Below are positions 7,672 through 15,839 of a DNA stretch of 29,883 bases, one piece after another. Position 1 is the stretch's first letter. Every line of letters begins with the position of its first letter. Source of the DNA: Mageeibacillus sp. UBA4314 (GTDB lineage: Bacteria > Bacillota > Clostridia > Saccharofermentanales > Saccharofermentanaceae); NCBI GenBank assembly GCA_002394605.1, contig DGUI01000054.1, positions 1 through 29,883 of the forward strand, in the 5' to 3' direction. The notes under the pieces were generated by a model. It searched no databases, had not been told where the DNA came from, and saw nothing but the letters and a program-made list of their open reading frames with translations. Both the position numbers and the translations under genes were made by a program.

Positions 7672-8367
7672 ATGGACATGAAGAAACTGACTGCCGAGTT
7701 CGTCGGAACGATGACTCTCGTGCTCGTCGGATGCGGAACTGCCATGCTCGTAGGATGTGATGCGGCATCAGGCTGCGGTTATATCCTCACGGCTTTCGCT
7801 TTCGGCCTCGTTATCGTCGGAATGGCTTATTGCGTAGGTAATGTATCCGGTTGTCACATCAATCCGGCTGTATCGCTCGCTTGCTTTATCGACGGAAGGA
7901 TGAAGCTCAAGGAGTTCTTTGCTTATTGCGTAGCACAGATCTGTGGTGCATTCGTCGGAACAGCATTCCTTTGGCTGATCTTCAAGGGTGCAGGCATTGA
8001 GGACAAGACAGGCGGATATGGAGCAAACGGACTGAAGGGTGTTAACAACAGCAATTTTGTCGGTATCATCGTTGAATTCCTTCTGACATTCATCTTCGTT
8101 CTCGTTATCCTTGGCGTAACATCTGAGAAAGGCAATCACGGTTCATTCGGCGGGATCATCATCGGATTCTCGCTCGTTATGGTTCACATCCTCGGCATCG
8201 GCCTCACAGGCACATCCGTTAACCCTGCAAGAAGTATTGCACCTGCAGTATTTGCAACATTCGACGGAAACTTTGAGCCGATCAGGACTTTGTGGGTATT
8301 CGTTGTAGCACCTCTCTGCGGTGGCGGAATGGCTGCATTTGTCCACAAGCTCTGGGAAGGTAAGTAA
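7672..8367 (+). CDS. MIP-family aquaporin (AqpZ-like)
   Basis: This is a 231-residue polytopic membrane channel with six predicted helices and both half-helix signatures: Asn64-Pro-Ala (CHINPAVS) and Asn184-Pro-Ala-Arg187 (SVNPARS). The Arg after the second NPA is part of the selectivity filter. The short loops and size fit a water-type channel rather than the longer glycerol facilitators, which often have an insertion and an Asp after the second NPA. It is a monocistronic unit with its own promoter and a downstream hairpin terminator. The start at 7672 has a Shine-Dalgarno 8 nt upstream. Confidence 0.93.
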   Translation: MDMKKLTAEFVGTMTLVLVGCGTAMLVGCDAASGCGYILTAFAFGLVIVGMAYCVGNVSGCHINPAVSLACFIDGRMKLKEFFAYCVAQICGAFVGTAFLWLIFKGAGIEDKTGGYGANGLKGVNNSNFVGIIVEFLLTFIFVLVILGVTSEKGNHGSFGGIIIGFSLVMVHILGIGLTGTSVNPARSIAPAVFATFDGNFEPIRTLWVFVVAPLCGGGMAAFVHKLWEGK

Positions 8368-8397
8368 GCTCAGGAAATAGATTTGATTTGAGTCAAT

Positions 8398-8429
8398 AGA
8401 GGCCGTTTCATTGTAATGGGACGGCCTCT
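8398..8429 (+). terminator. Terminator after the aquaporin gene
   Basis: Inverted repeat agaggccgtttcatt / aatgggacggcctct, a stem of 14-15 bp with two G-U pairs and a very small loop, followed by an AT-rich tail (taatatta) rather than a pure T run. The high symmetry suggests it may act in both directions. Confidence 0.75.
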
Positions 8430-8460
8430 TAATATTAATACGGATCGATACGGTTTTTAA

Positions 8461-9069
8461 GGTAAGGCAGGTGAATTGCCGCAAAGGGCAAGATACTACT
8501 CGTCTGTTCTTGATGCTAGAACGTCTCTGAAAAAGAATGAAACCTTTGACAGGTTGCCTGATTCATTTATTATCTTCATATGCAGCTATGATATAATGAG
8601 CGCAGATACAGCGATGAAGTGGTACAGGCGTAAATGCCTTGATAACGGGGAAGAATTAGGTGACGGCTCCAACATAATCTTCGTTAACGGATCTTATGCT
8701 GGGAATGATGATATTGGCGATCTCGTTAGAGATCTGAAGGAGACTGATCCGGACAAGATAAAGAACAGTATCCTGTCAAGACAGGTGACAGAGATAAAGA
8801 ACTCCGAGAGGGAAAGAAAGGGAGGCAAGAAAATGGTAGAGACACATTTTGACAGGTTGATGGCAAAAGCTGAGGAAGAAGGTATCGAGAAAGGTAAGAT
8901 TGAAGGTAAGATCGAAGGTAAGATCGAAGGTATGCTTGAGGGCAAAACAGAAAGTTCCCTCGCCACGGCTAAGAGAATGCTTGCCAAGGGAAAGTATTCA
9001 GTTGACGAGATAGCAGAAGTTACGGACCTTCCGGTGGAGAAAGTCAGAGAACTTGCTGAAGGTGCCTGA
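8461..9069 (+). pseudogene. 5'-truncated Rpn/PDDEXK_2-family transposase fragment
   Basis: The frame matches the family member at 3-635 from the RARYYSSVLDAR block onward (LPDSFIIFIC, IIFVNGSY, then the C-terminal RMLAKGK ... EIAE helical motif). The N-terminal ~100 residues that carry the catalytic Asp and Glu are missing: an in-frame TAA sits at 8458-8460, just upstream of the first homologous residues. A TTG at 8476 could start translation, but it has no convincing ribosome binding site and the product would lack the nuclease core. Four 12-bp repeats expand the linker (GKIEG units). The rest of the frame is open, so the truncation may be recent or the C-terminal part may still be made. Confidence 0.8.
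8893..8940 (+). repeat. 12-bp tandem repeat, about four units
   Basis: Units ggtaagattgaa, ggtaagatcgaa, ggtaagatcgaa and a diverged ggtatgcttgag encode repeated G-K-I-E. Being a multiple of three, copy-number change keeps the frame. Such charged repeats are common in the linker of this transposase family. Confidence 0.9.
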
Positions 9070-9093
9070 GAGGTAGATAACAATGATCAGACG

Positions 9094-9128
9094 AGACTGT
9101 TTCAATTCAAAAGAAACAGTCTTTTTTT
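9094..9128 (+). terminator. Rho-independent terminator
   Basis: Perfect 10-bp stem agactgtttc / gaaacagtct with a 9-nt loop and seven T's. It separates the transposase fragment from the LRR gene. Confidence 0.92.
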
Positions 9129-9149
9129 GATTCTTCCGTATATAGCACG

Positions 9150-9230
9150 CTTATCAGGTAATTTCTTGCCGTGCAAGTAATGAGTTGATATACTATTCTT
9201 ATCAGGTGATTTCTTGCTGCGTAAGTAATA
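9150..9230 (+). repeat. Two imperfect direct repeats, 48-bp period, each with a small hairpin
   Basis: The first copy begins at 9150 and the second at 9198, both cttatcaggt(a/g)atttcttgc and continuing to about agtaat. Each contains a short inverted repeat, cttgc-cgt-gcaag in copy 1 and cttgc-tgc-gtaag in copy 2; the differences keep pairing through a G-U. Copy 1 carries the probable -35 of the LRR-gene promoter, while copy 2 falls at or just after the predicted transcription start. Confidence 0.7.
9166..9194 (+). promoter_or_regulatory. Promoter of the LRR protein gene
   Basis: TTGCCG (9166-9171), a 17-bp spacer, TATACT (9189-9194), with TGA directly before the -10 (extended -10). The predicted start is near 9201, inside the second 48-bp repeat. 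Confidence 0.65.
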
Positions 9231-9268
9231 ATGATACCTAGATTCCGTTCCACAAGGAGGTCAGTAGT

Positions 9269-10570
9269 ATGAAGTTGAGTAGATTAACTTCCGTTTTTTT
9301 CGCTACAGTAGTAGTTTCTTCTTTGGTCTTTGCCGTCAATAGCACTGTTATAGCTGATGGCGAGGGGATCTTGATAGATGAGAACAGTTTCCCGGATGAG
9401 GCATTCAGACAATATGTCAGTACTGAGATAGATGATGGCGATGGTGTTCTTAGTGATGAGGAGATAAGCAACACTAAGGAAATCAACTGCAATTACCGGG
9501 ATATCGGGTCTTTAGAGGGAATTGGGTATTTCTCAGCGTTGGAAACTCTTAGCTGCGGGATGAATGATCTAAATGGTTTAGACTTAAGCGGAAATCCTGA
9601 ACTGAGATATCTTTACTGCGGCAGCAACCCACTTAATGGTTTGGACTTAAGCGGAAATCCTGAACTGAGATATTTGCATTGCTGCGACACTCATTGCACA
9701 ACATTGAATGTCAGTAATAATACAAAACTCAATGAACTCCACTGTGAGGCATGTTCGCTTACGAGCCTCAATTTGAAGAATAATGGGAAATTGACATATC
9801 TCTATTGTCCGAATAACAAGCTTACGAGTCTCGATGTCAGTAAAAATACCAAATTGGACTTTATACAATGTGAAGGCAATCCCATAACAAAACTTGATGT
9901 CTCACGATGTAAGAATCTTACTACGCTGTGGTGTGGAGGTAACAAGCTTAAGACACTTATTCTTAATAAAAAGATGCAGAGACTTGCTTGTGGGGATGAC
10001 ACTCTTACCACACTTGATATCAGCAATTGTCCGGCCCTCAATACAACATACCGCAATAATAAGAAAATTGTTAAAAGCAGGATCTATCACTATTACTTTC
10101 CCAAGGATTCCGAGGCGGAAGGCTATCGTTCTGGTGATTCCTACATATATATCAGTAAGACATGTAAGATCAAATACAGTAAATCCGCTCAATGGTGTGA
10201 GATCGGTGGTAACTGGTACTACATGGACGCAAAGGGCAAACTTGCCAAGGGCTGGAAGAAGATAAGCAAGAAGTGGTATTACTTCAATTCCAAGTCCGGG
10301 GTCATGACGACCGGCGTCAAGAAGATCGGTAAGTATTATTATCTGTTTAACGACAAGGGAGTAATGCTCAAGTCAGGGTGGAAGAAAGACTCGAATGGTA
10401 ATACATATTATCTGAAGAAGGACGGAAAGGCTTACACAAAGAAATGGGCGAAGAAAAGCGGAAAATGGTATTACTTTGGAAGTAACGGCAAGATGGTCAA
10501 AGGCAAGTCGCTGAAGATCGGCAAGAAGACCTACAAGTTTGATTCAAAGGGCGTCTGTAAGAATCCGTAA
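9269..10570 (+). CDS. Secreted leucine-rich-repeat protein with cell-wall-binding repeats
   Basis: This 433-residue exported surface protein begins with a signal peptide (residues 1-~30, KLSRLTSVFF...VIADG). An EF-hand/dockerin-like stretch IDDGDGVLSDEE (~51-62) follows, then about eight cysteine-containing LRR units of ~21 residues (LDLSGNPELRYLYC, LDVSKNTKL...), then a Lys/Tyr/Trp-rich C-terminus with ~5 choline/glucan-binding-type repeats (GKWYYF, GWKK). It probably binds the bacterium's own cell wall non-covalently and presents the LRR face outward; the ligand is unknown. The Shine-Dalgarno aaggaggt is at 9254-9261. The LRR part is AT-richer than neighbouring genes and holds a recent 63-bp unit duplication, which suggests fast evolution or transfer. 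Confidence 0.9.
   Translation: MKLSRLTSVFFATVVVSSLVFAVNSTVIADGEGILIDENSFPDEAFRQYVSTEIDDGDGVLSDEEISNTKEINCNYRDIGSLEGIGYFSALETLSCGMNDLNGLDLSGNPELRYLYCGSNPLNGLDLSGNPELRYLHCCDTHCTTLNVSNNTKLNELHCEACSLTSLNLKNNGKLTYLYCPNNKLTSLDVSKNTKLDFIQCEGNPITKLDVSRCKNLTTLWCGGNKLKTLILNKKMQRLACGDDTLTTLDISNCPALNTTYRNNKKIVKSRIYHYYFPKDSEAEGYRSGDSYIYISKTCKIKYSKSAQWCEIGGNWYYMDAKGKLAKGWKKISKKWYYFNSKSGVMTTGVKKIGKYYYLFNDKGVMLKSGWKKDSNGNTYYLKKDGKAYTKKWAKKSGKWYYFGSNGKMVKGKSLKIGKKTYKFDSKGVCKNP
9572..9673 (+). repeat. 63-bp tandem duplication of an LRR unit
   Basis: The 39-nt stretch starting aatggttta at 9572 recurs at 9635 with one mismatch (a to g). Both copies encode NGLDLSGNPELRY. The near identity, including third codon positions, indicates a recent duplication of one 21-residue repeat. 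Confidence 0.9.
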
Positions 10571-10593
10571 TACTGAGTGCAATTAACGAGTAA

Positions 10594-10633
10594 AATGAGG
10601 TGTCTCAGAAGTGATCTTTTGAGGCACCTCATT
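10594..10633 (+). terminator. Terminator after the LRR gene
   Basis: A 14-bp stem aatgaggtgtctca / tgaggcacctcatt with one G-U and a 12-nt loop. The tail (agtttgtat) is only moderately T-rich. Nothing else explains this symmetric element 23 nt after the stop. Confidence 0.8.
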
Positions 10634-10649
10634 AGTTTGTATATGTAAA

Positions 10650-10689
10650 TGTACATGTAACGCCCGCAACATGTACAAAAACATGTACA
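10650..10689. promoter_or_regulatory. Three copies of a 9-bp word, operator-like
   Basis: TGTACATGT at 10650-10658 is inverted relative to ACATGTACA at 10669-10677 (10-bp gap), and ACATGTACA repeats at 10681-10689. The arms lie about 65-100 bp upstream of the predicted start of the kinase gene, where an activator could bind. The bound protein is unknown. Confidence 0.55.
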
Positions 10690-10736
10690 GAGCATTATTA
10701 TTTGATGGTTAGCAATCCCCAGTTCTTCTTATTTTA

Positions 10737-10745
10737 TGTTAAAAT
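10737..10745 (+). promoter_or_regulatory. Extended -10 promoter of the kinase operon
   Basis: TGT followed by TAAAAT (10740-10745). No consensus -35 is present at 16-18 bp, which fits dependence on the extended -10 or on an activator at the upstream 9-bp words. The predicted start is near 10752, and the Shine-Dalgarno gaggt is at 10766-10770. Confidence 0.5.
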
Positions 10746-10778
10746 ACAGACGATTTTTGCATTCCGAGGTAAACGCAT

Positions 10779-13700
10779 TTGAAGATCAGGCTTAAGACAA
10801 CTGATATCATCGTTATTATCGTTCTTATAGCGGTATTTGTTTTCGTATCGGTATTTACCTCGGCAAAAATGTTCAGGTCAACGGTGGATGAGATCGATCA
10901 GGTAAGTTCGATAAGCCTTGAGAGGATCAGGATCGATTTCCAGGATACGCTGAACACAGCGGCTAATGCACTGAACAATTATGCGCTGCAGGCTGACAAG
11001 CTTGTATCGGCAAAGGCTTCGCAGGAACTCATCGGGAAGAACGTCAGGGAGATCAAGCAGACACAGCTCCTTAAGACTGACGGAGTAAATTTCAACGCGT
11101 ATATAGCAGGACCGGGATGGGAGATAATCCCTGATTTTGATAAGCCGGATGATTACCATGCAACGGAGAGGGTCTGGTATGTCGGCGCGATCGATAAGAA
11201 GGGTGATCTCTTTGTATCGGAGCCCTATCTTGACAGCATGACGAAGGAACTCTGCTATACAATGTCAAAAGTCCTCTCTGACGGTAAGACTGTCGTGGCT
11301 ATGGACTTTACGTTATCTGATGTCCAGAAGTCGGTCAACAGGATGGGCGCGGGAGAGTTCACGGCCATTATCGTATCCAAAGACCTTCTTGTCGTAGGTT
11401 ATCCTGATATGGATATTGTCGGTACGGATGTTTATGATTCTCTGCCGCAGTATTACTCCGTCCTTAACAGGGTAATATCGACTTCCAGCAATGTAAGTTT
11501 CTCAGATACAGTTAATAATGAGAAAGTCACCGTATTCAGTACCGAAACGAATAACCAATGGTATATGGTCCTGATCGCTTATGACGATGCGCTTTACGGC
11601 GAGACTTATGACGAGATAGCAATAACTGTACTCATATTCCTGGCGATCCTGATAACGATCCTGGTGATCTATGTAGTCAATGCCCGTAAGAGGATCGAGA
11701 GCGAGAACATATTGGAGAGCCGCAACAAATTTATCAGCGGACTGTCCGATGAGCTAAGGAAGCCAATCTCGAGCATCATGAAGCTAAGCGATTCCGAGAG
11801 GATCAGCCACAGCATAGACGTGAAGGATGATATCGAATCGATCAGGGAATCCGGTCTTGTGCTGTCGCAGAAGATAGATAATATCTCGTCCTATTCGTAC
11901 ATGATCGCCGAAGAGGCCAAGAATAATAAGATCGCAAAGAAGAATAAGCGTGATGTGTCCAAGATGATCAGGAGGACCAGGAATGCCATCGTGTGGCTTT
12001 TCGCGCTGACCATGGTAGTCACGATGGTTATATCTGCCATCTCCGGATATTTTACGGGGACGATGGATCTGACTCTCGATAATGATATCTACTACATCAA
12101 GCTCACTAACTGGACGAATCAGCAGAATAACATACTCGACATGTTCACGAACTTCATCGATGCGGATCCGTCCATCCTGAAGGATTATGATGCCTGCGTC
12201 GCATGGCTCAACAGGATCGCTTCAAATTATCCGGAGATATCAGTCTGCTATATCGCTAACCCCTACAAGGAACATACGGTCATTATGAATAACGGGTGGG
12301 AACCTGATGATGACTGGCATGTTGAAGACAGGCAGTGGTATAAGGATACGATCTCCTCGACGACGGGATACAGCATATCCAGCCCTTATTATGATGATCA
12401 GACAGGTGAGTACTGTGTTACTTTCTCACAGTCGATCTTTAAACCGTCCGGAGAGTTCCTCGGAGTATTCGGCATAGATTTCTTCATGGATAAGCTGATC
12501 GAGATATTCGGTGAGGAGAATGCTTCGGAGAAATATGCTTTCCTTGTTGACAACGAGGGCAGGATCCTTAATCACCCGAACGAAGATTATCAGATGACTT
12601 CATCGCAGTTCACCGAAGTCGCATATACCGAGTATGAGGATTTTGAATCAGGTTTTGCACATATCGGGTTCAATGATTATGACGGCAGATTCTCTACCGG
12701 TACGAAGATGCACCATGAGGGTTCCGGATTCACGATATATGTGGTAAGGGACTGGTGGGACGTATTCGGCAGCAGCATATCGCTGATGGCTTTTACATTG
12801 TTTATGCTGCTCCTTTGCACGGTAATGGTAATAGTCATGATCAACAGGATCATCACATGGCAGCATGATGTTAATGACAAACTTGCCCAGTCTGTTCAGG
12901 AGGCGGCTGCCGCCGGCAAGGCGAAGTCACAGTTCCTGGCACAAATGAGCCACGAGATAAGGACTCCTATCAATGCGGTAATAGGTATGGATGAGATTAT
13001 CCTCAGGGAGTCCAAAGACCCGTCCATCAGGGAATACGCGGAGAATATCCAGGTAGCCGGCAAGACGCTTCTCGAACTCGTTAACGGGATACTTGATTTC
13101 TCGAAGATCGAGGAAGGCAAGATGGAGATCGTCCCCGTGAAATACGATGTTGCGTCTCTCATCGGAGAACTCTATAACATGATCTCCGGCAAGGCCGAGA
13201 AGAAGAAGCTCGAAATGACTTTCGACATCGACCCGACGCTTCCTACGAGTCTCTTCGGAGATGATGTCAAGGTCAAGCAGATAATAATCAACATGCTGAC
13301 AAACGCAGTAAAATATACTGATGAGGGATGCGTAACGCTTAAGATCTCAGGTACGACCGAAGGAGATTCCTGCCTGCTCCACGTCAGCGTGAAGGATACG
13401 GGAATTGGTATCAAGAGCGATGATCTTGATAAGCTCTTCACTTCGTTCCAGAGGCTTGATGTCGTCCGCAACAGGAATATCGAGGGAACAGGTCTTGGCA
13501 TATCCATCATCCAGGGACTCCTTACGAGGATGAACAGCGAACTTAAGGTGATAAGTGAATACGGTAAGGGATCGGAGTTCTACTTCGATCTTGAGCAGAA
13601 GATCATCGACAGGACCCCCATGGGTGAGTTCAACAGCAGTGTGATCTCCGGAATGGCAGGTGCAAAAGAGATCCTGCTCGCAGAGAACTGCGATGTCCTC

Positions 13701-14480
13701 GTGGTCGACGATAACGACATGAACCTTAAGGTTGCCAAGGGACTGTTGAAGTTCTACGGGATCATTCCTGACCTGGCAACAAGCGGGGATGAGTGCATAA
13801 GGATGGTGAGAGCGAAGAGGTATGATCTCATATTCCTTGATCATATGATGCCGGGCAGGGACGGTATAGAAACTTTCAGGGAGCTTGTCAGGGAAGACCT
13901 TGTTTACGATACCCCAGTTATCTGCCTGACGGCAAATGCCGTATCAGGCATCAAGGAGAAGTACATCGAGGAGGGCTTTAATGATTATCTGGCAAAGCCT
14001 ATCGATATGAAGGCGCTCGAGGCGATACTTACCGCCTGGCTGCCTGAAGATAAGCTGAAGCATGTCAAGGCAGAGGTCGTGACTGAAGATACCGGTAAAA
14101 CATCAGAAGATATCACTGATCCGGTCAAGTATCTCGATTCAGTCGGTATTGATACTTCTTCAGGTATCACTTATACTGCCGGTAGCAAAGAATTCTATTT
14201 CGAGATGCTCGGGTCTTTTGTCGAAGAGTATGAGGAGAAATCCGGGGAGATCATTAAGGATCACGAAGATAAGAACTGGCATGATTATCAGACAAGGGTC
14301 CATGCACTCAAGAGCACTTCGAGGATGATAGGCATCAATGACCTTGCCGATCTGGCATTGAAGCATGAGAATGCTGCAAGGGAAGGTAGAACGGATGAGA
14401 TCGAAGAGAGTTTTGACGGATTGATGGAACTGTACCGTTCCAGAGTTGATGATCTTAAGAAAGCATTAAGAGAGGACTGA
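10779..14480 (+). CDS. Hybrid sensor histidine kinase: Cache-dead H-box-Cache-HisKA-HATPase-REC-HPt
   Basis: This is a 1233-residue membrane sensor, likely phosphorelay. Order: TM ~9-29; extracellular Cache 1 ~35-275 (ERVWY...SEPYLD); TM ~281-300; cytoplasmic helices with a degenerate H-box at ~318-330 (SDELRKPI, Asp324 where His is expected); TM ~405-424; Cache 2 ~430-660 (DRQWY...SSPYYDD); TM ~667-690; HisKA with His725 (SHEIRTPI); HATPase ~826-945 (NAVKYTDEG, DTGIGI, GTGLGI); REC with Asp1021 (FLDHMMPG) and the LAKP lysine; HPt with His1175 (HALKSTSRMIG). The start is TTG with the Shine-Dalgarno gaggt 8 nt upstream. The GGDEF response regulator follows 3 nt after the stop. The ligand is unknown; Cache domains typically bind small metabolites such as amino or carboxylic acids. 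Confidence 0.93.
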   Translation: MKIRLKTTDIIVIIVLIAVFVFVSVFTSAKMFRSTVDEIDQVSSISLERIRIDFQDTLNTAANALNNYALQADKLVSAKASQELIGKNVREIKQTQLLKTDGVNFNAYIAGPGWEIIPDFDKPDDYHATERVWYVGAIDKKGDLFVSEPYLDSMTKELCYTMSKVLSDGKTVVAMDFTLSDVQKSVNRMGAGEFTAIIVSKDLLVVGYPDMDIVGTDVYDSLPQYYSVLNRVISTSSNVSFSDTVNNEKVTVFSTETNNQWYMVLIAYDDALYGETYDEIAITVLIFLAILITILVIYVVNARKRIESENILESRNKFISGLSDELRKPISSIMKLSDSERISHSIDVKDDIESIRESGLVLSQKIDNISSYSYMIAEEAKNNKIAKKNKRDVSKMIRRTRNAIVWLFALTMVVTMVISAISGYFTGTMDLTLDNDIYYIKLTNWTNQQNNILDMFTNFIDADPSILKDYDACVAWLNRIASNYPEISVCYIANPYKEHTVIMNNGWEPDDDWHVEDRQWYKDTISSTTGYSISSPYYDDQTGEYCVTFSQSIFKPSGEFLGVFGIDFFMDKLIEIFGEENASEKYAFLVDNEGRILNHPNEDYQMTSSQFTEVAYTEYEDFESGFAHIGFNDYDGRFSTGTKMHHEGSGFTIYVVRDWWDVFGSSISLMAFTLFMLLLCTVMVIVMINRIITWQHDVNDKLAQSVQEAAAAGKAKSQFLAQMSHEIRTPINAVIGMDEIILRESKDPSIREYAENIQVAGKTLLELVNGILDFSKIEEGKMEIVPVKYDVASLIGELYNMISGKAEKKKLEMTFDIDPTLPTSLFGDDVKVKQIIINMLTNAVKYTDEGCVTLKISGTTEGDSCLLHVSVKDTGIGIKSDDLDKLFTSFQRLDVVRNRNIEGTGLGISIIQGLLTRMNSELKVISEYGKGSEFYFDLEQKIIDRTPMGEFNSSVISGMAGAKEILLAENCDVLVVDDNDMNLKVAKGLLKFYGIIPDLATSGDECIRMVRAKRYDLIFLDHMMPGRDGIETFRELVREDLVYDTPVICLTANAVSGIKEKYIEEGFNDYLAKPIDMKALEAILTAWLPEDKLKHVKAEVVTEDTGKTSEDITDPVKYLDSVGIDTSSGITYTAGSKEFYFEMLGSFVEEYEEKSGEIIKDHEDKNWHDYQTRVHALKSTSRMIGINDLADLALKHENAAREGRTDEIEESFDGLMELYRSRVDDLKKALRED

Positions 14481-14483
14481 CAT

Positions 14484-15839
14484 ATGCGCAAGATATTGAT
14501 CGTTGATGATGAAGATATGATGATCAAGGTTACCAAGAGGATACTATCCGAGCAATACGAGATAGTAACGGCATCGTCAGGTGAAGAGGCGATCAGGGTG
14601 TATGGGGAAGAGAAGCCTGATCTGGTCCTGTCTGATTTTCTCATGCCCGGAATGAACGGATTTGAGATGCATGAGGAACTCCAGAAGAGATACGGCGATG
14701 ATATCCCGATCATGTACATGACAGCTGATGATGCGGACGATATCGAGGGCAAAGGTTTTGACAGGGGAGCAAAGGACTTTATCAGGAAGCCCTTCAGGCC
14801 GGATGTCCTTCTAAGGCGCGTAAGCAACATCCTTGGCAATATAGAGATCATCAATGATCTTACGGAGGAGGCTACGATCGACAGGCTGACCGGATTCCTT
14901 AACAAGGCTGCATCGACCGATGCATTGAGGGAGACCGTCAAGAAGGAACGCGGCGTTCTGATGATGATCGACCTTGACAGCTTCAAGCTCGTTAACGACA
15001 TATACGGACATGAGAAGGGTGATGATATATTGAGGCTCTTCGCGGATGTCGTCCGCAACAATACGAGATCGGACGATATCCTGGGACGTCAGGGCGGCGA
15101 CGAGTTCATCGCTTTCGGAAGGAATATCATCGATGAGGAGACTGTTGCAAGGATCACCGCAAGGATCAACAAGCAGCTGTACAGGGAAGCAAAGAAACTC
15201 CTGGGAGAGGACTTTACCATTCCGCTCGGTGTATCGATCGGCGGAGTCTTTGTTCCTGAGGAAGGAACCGATTTTGATGAACTGTTTTCCAAGGCTGACA
15301 AGGCACTTTATTTCGTAAAGCAGAACGGCAAACACGGTTATTCCATGTACGGTAATCCCGAAGACAATGATTTTGCCAAGGTCAGGGATTCATCCTTTGA
15401 GATGAATCAGCTCACGAAGATCCTGGAGGAGCGCAGTACTTCGAATTGTGCTTTCTGGCTCGGACAGGATGCTTTCAGCTATGTGTACAGATTCATGATC
15501 AGGCATATCAACAGCTATCATGGCGTGGCATATAAGGTCCTCTTTACGATCACGCCGCACGATAAGAACATCGATGCTGCAACATATGCAGTCCTTACCA
15601 AGCAGTTTGGTGACATCCTCAATGCTTCACTGAGGAAGAGCGACATCATGATGCAGTCCAAGCAGAACCAGTATTTCCTGCTGCTGCCGGAACTTAACGA
15701 TCAGCATATCAATGCCGTGATCGAGAGGATCATGGAGCGCTGGGAGAAGAATGAACTGTGCGGCCTTGCCGAAGTTAACTACCTTACAGAGATCGTCGAG
15801 TCTGAAGACAATACAGAGAATGATCAGCGCAACAGATAA
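14484..15839 (+). CDS. Response regulator diguanylate cyclase: REC-GGDEF-degenerate GGDEF
   Basis: This 451-residue protein makes c-di-GMP from two GTP, controlled by phosphorylation. The REC domain (1-~120) has Asp8/Asp9, phospho-acceptor Asp51 (LSDFLMPG) and the conserved Lys in RKP. The first GGDEF domain (~130-300) is intact: GGDEF at 204-208 and inhibitory-site RxxD (RSDD) at 195-198 with the standard five-residue gap. A second GGDEF-like domain (~315-440) keeps RKSD at 384-387 with the same gap, but has KQNQY at 393-397 in place of GGDEF, so it should be catalytically dead. The gene starts 3 nt after the kinase stop, so that kinase is the likely partner. Its 3' end overlaps the GH32 start by 20 nt. 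Confidence 0.93.
   Translation: MRKILIVDDEDMMIKVTKRILSEQYEIVTASSGEEAIRVYGEEKPDLVLSDFLMPGMNGFEMHEELQKRYGDDIPIMYMTADDADDIEGKGFDRGAKDFIRKPFRPDVLLRRVSNILGNIEIINDLTEEATIDRLTGFLNKAASTDALRETVKKERGVLMMIDLDSFKLVNDIYGHEKGDDILRLFADVVRNNTRSDDILGRQGGDEFIAFGRNIIDEETVARITARINKQLYREAKKLLGEDFTIPLGVSIGGVFVPEEGTDFDELFSKADKALYFVKQNGKHGYSMYGNPEDNDFAKVRDSSFEMNQLTKILEERSTSNCAFWLGQDAFSYVYRFMIRHINSYHGVAYKVLFTITPHDKNIDAATYAVLTKQFGDILNASLRKSDIMMQSKQNQYFLLLPELNDQHINAVIERIMERWEKNELCGLAEVNYLTEIVESEDNTENDQRNR

Noticed and set aside
8893..8940. CRISPR-like or regulatory repeat array
   Set aside because: 12-bp units without spacers, in frame and encoding GKIE; a simple coding tandem repeat.
8476..9069. An independent protein starting at the TTG at 8476
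   Set aside because: Homology shows it is the C-terminal part of a PDDEXK_2 protein lacking its catalytic region, so it is better described as a truncated copy.
13347..13844. Long minus-strand open frames inside the kinase gene and others
   Set aside because: They are antisense shadows of conserved domains on the plus strand, with no start signals or recognisable products.
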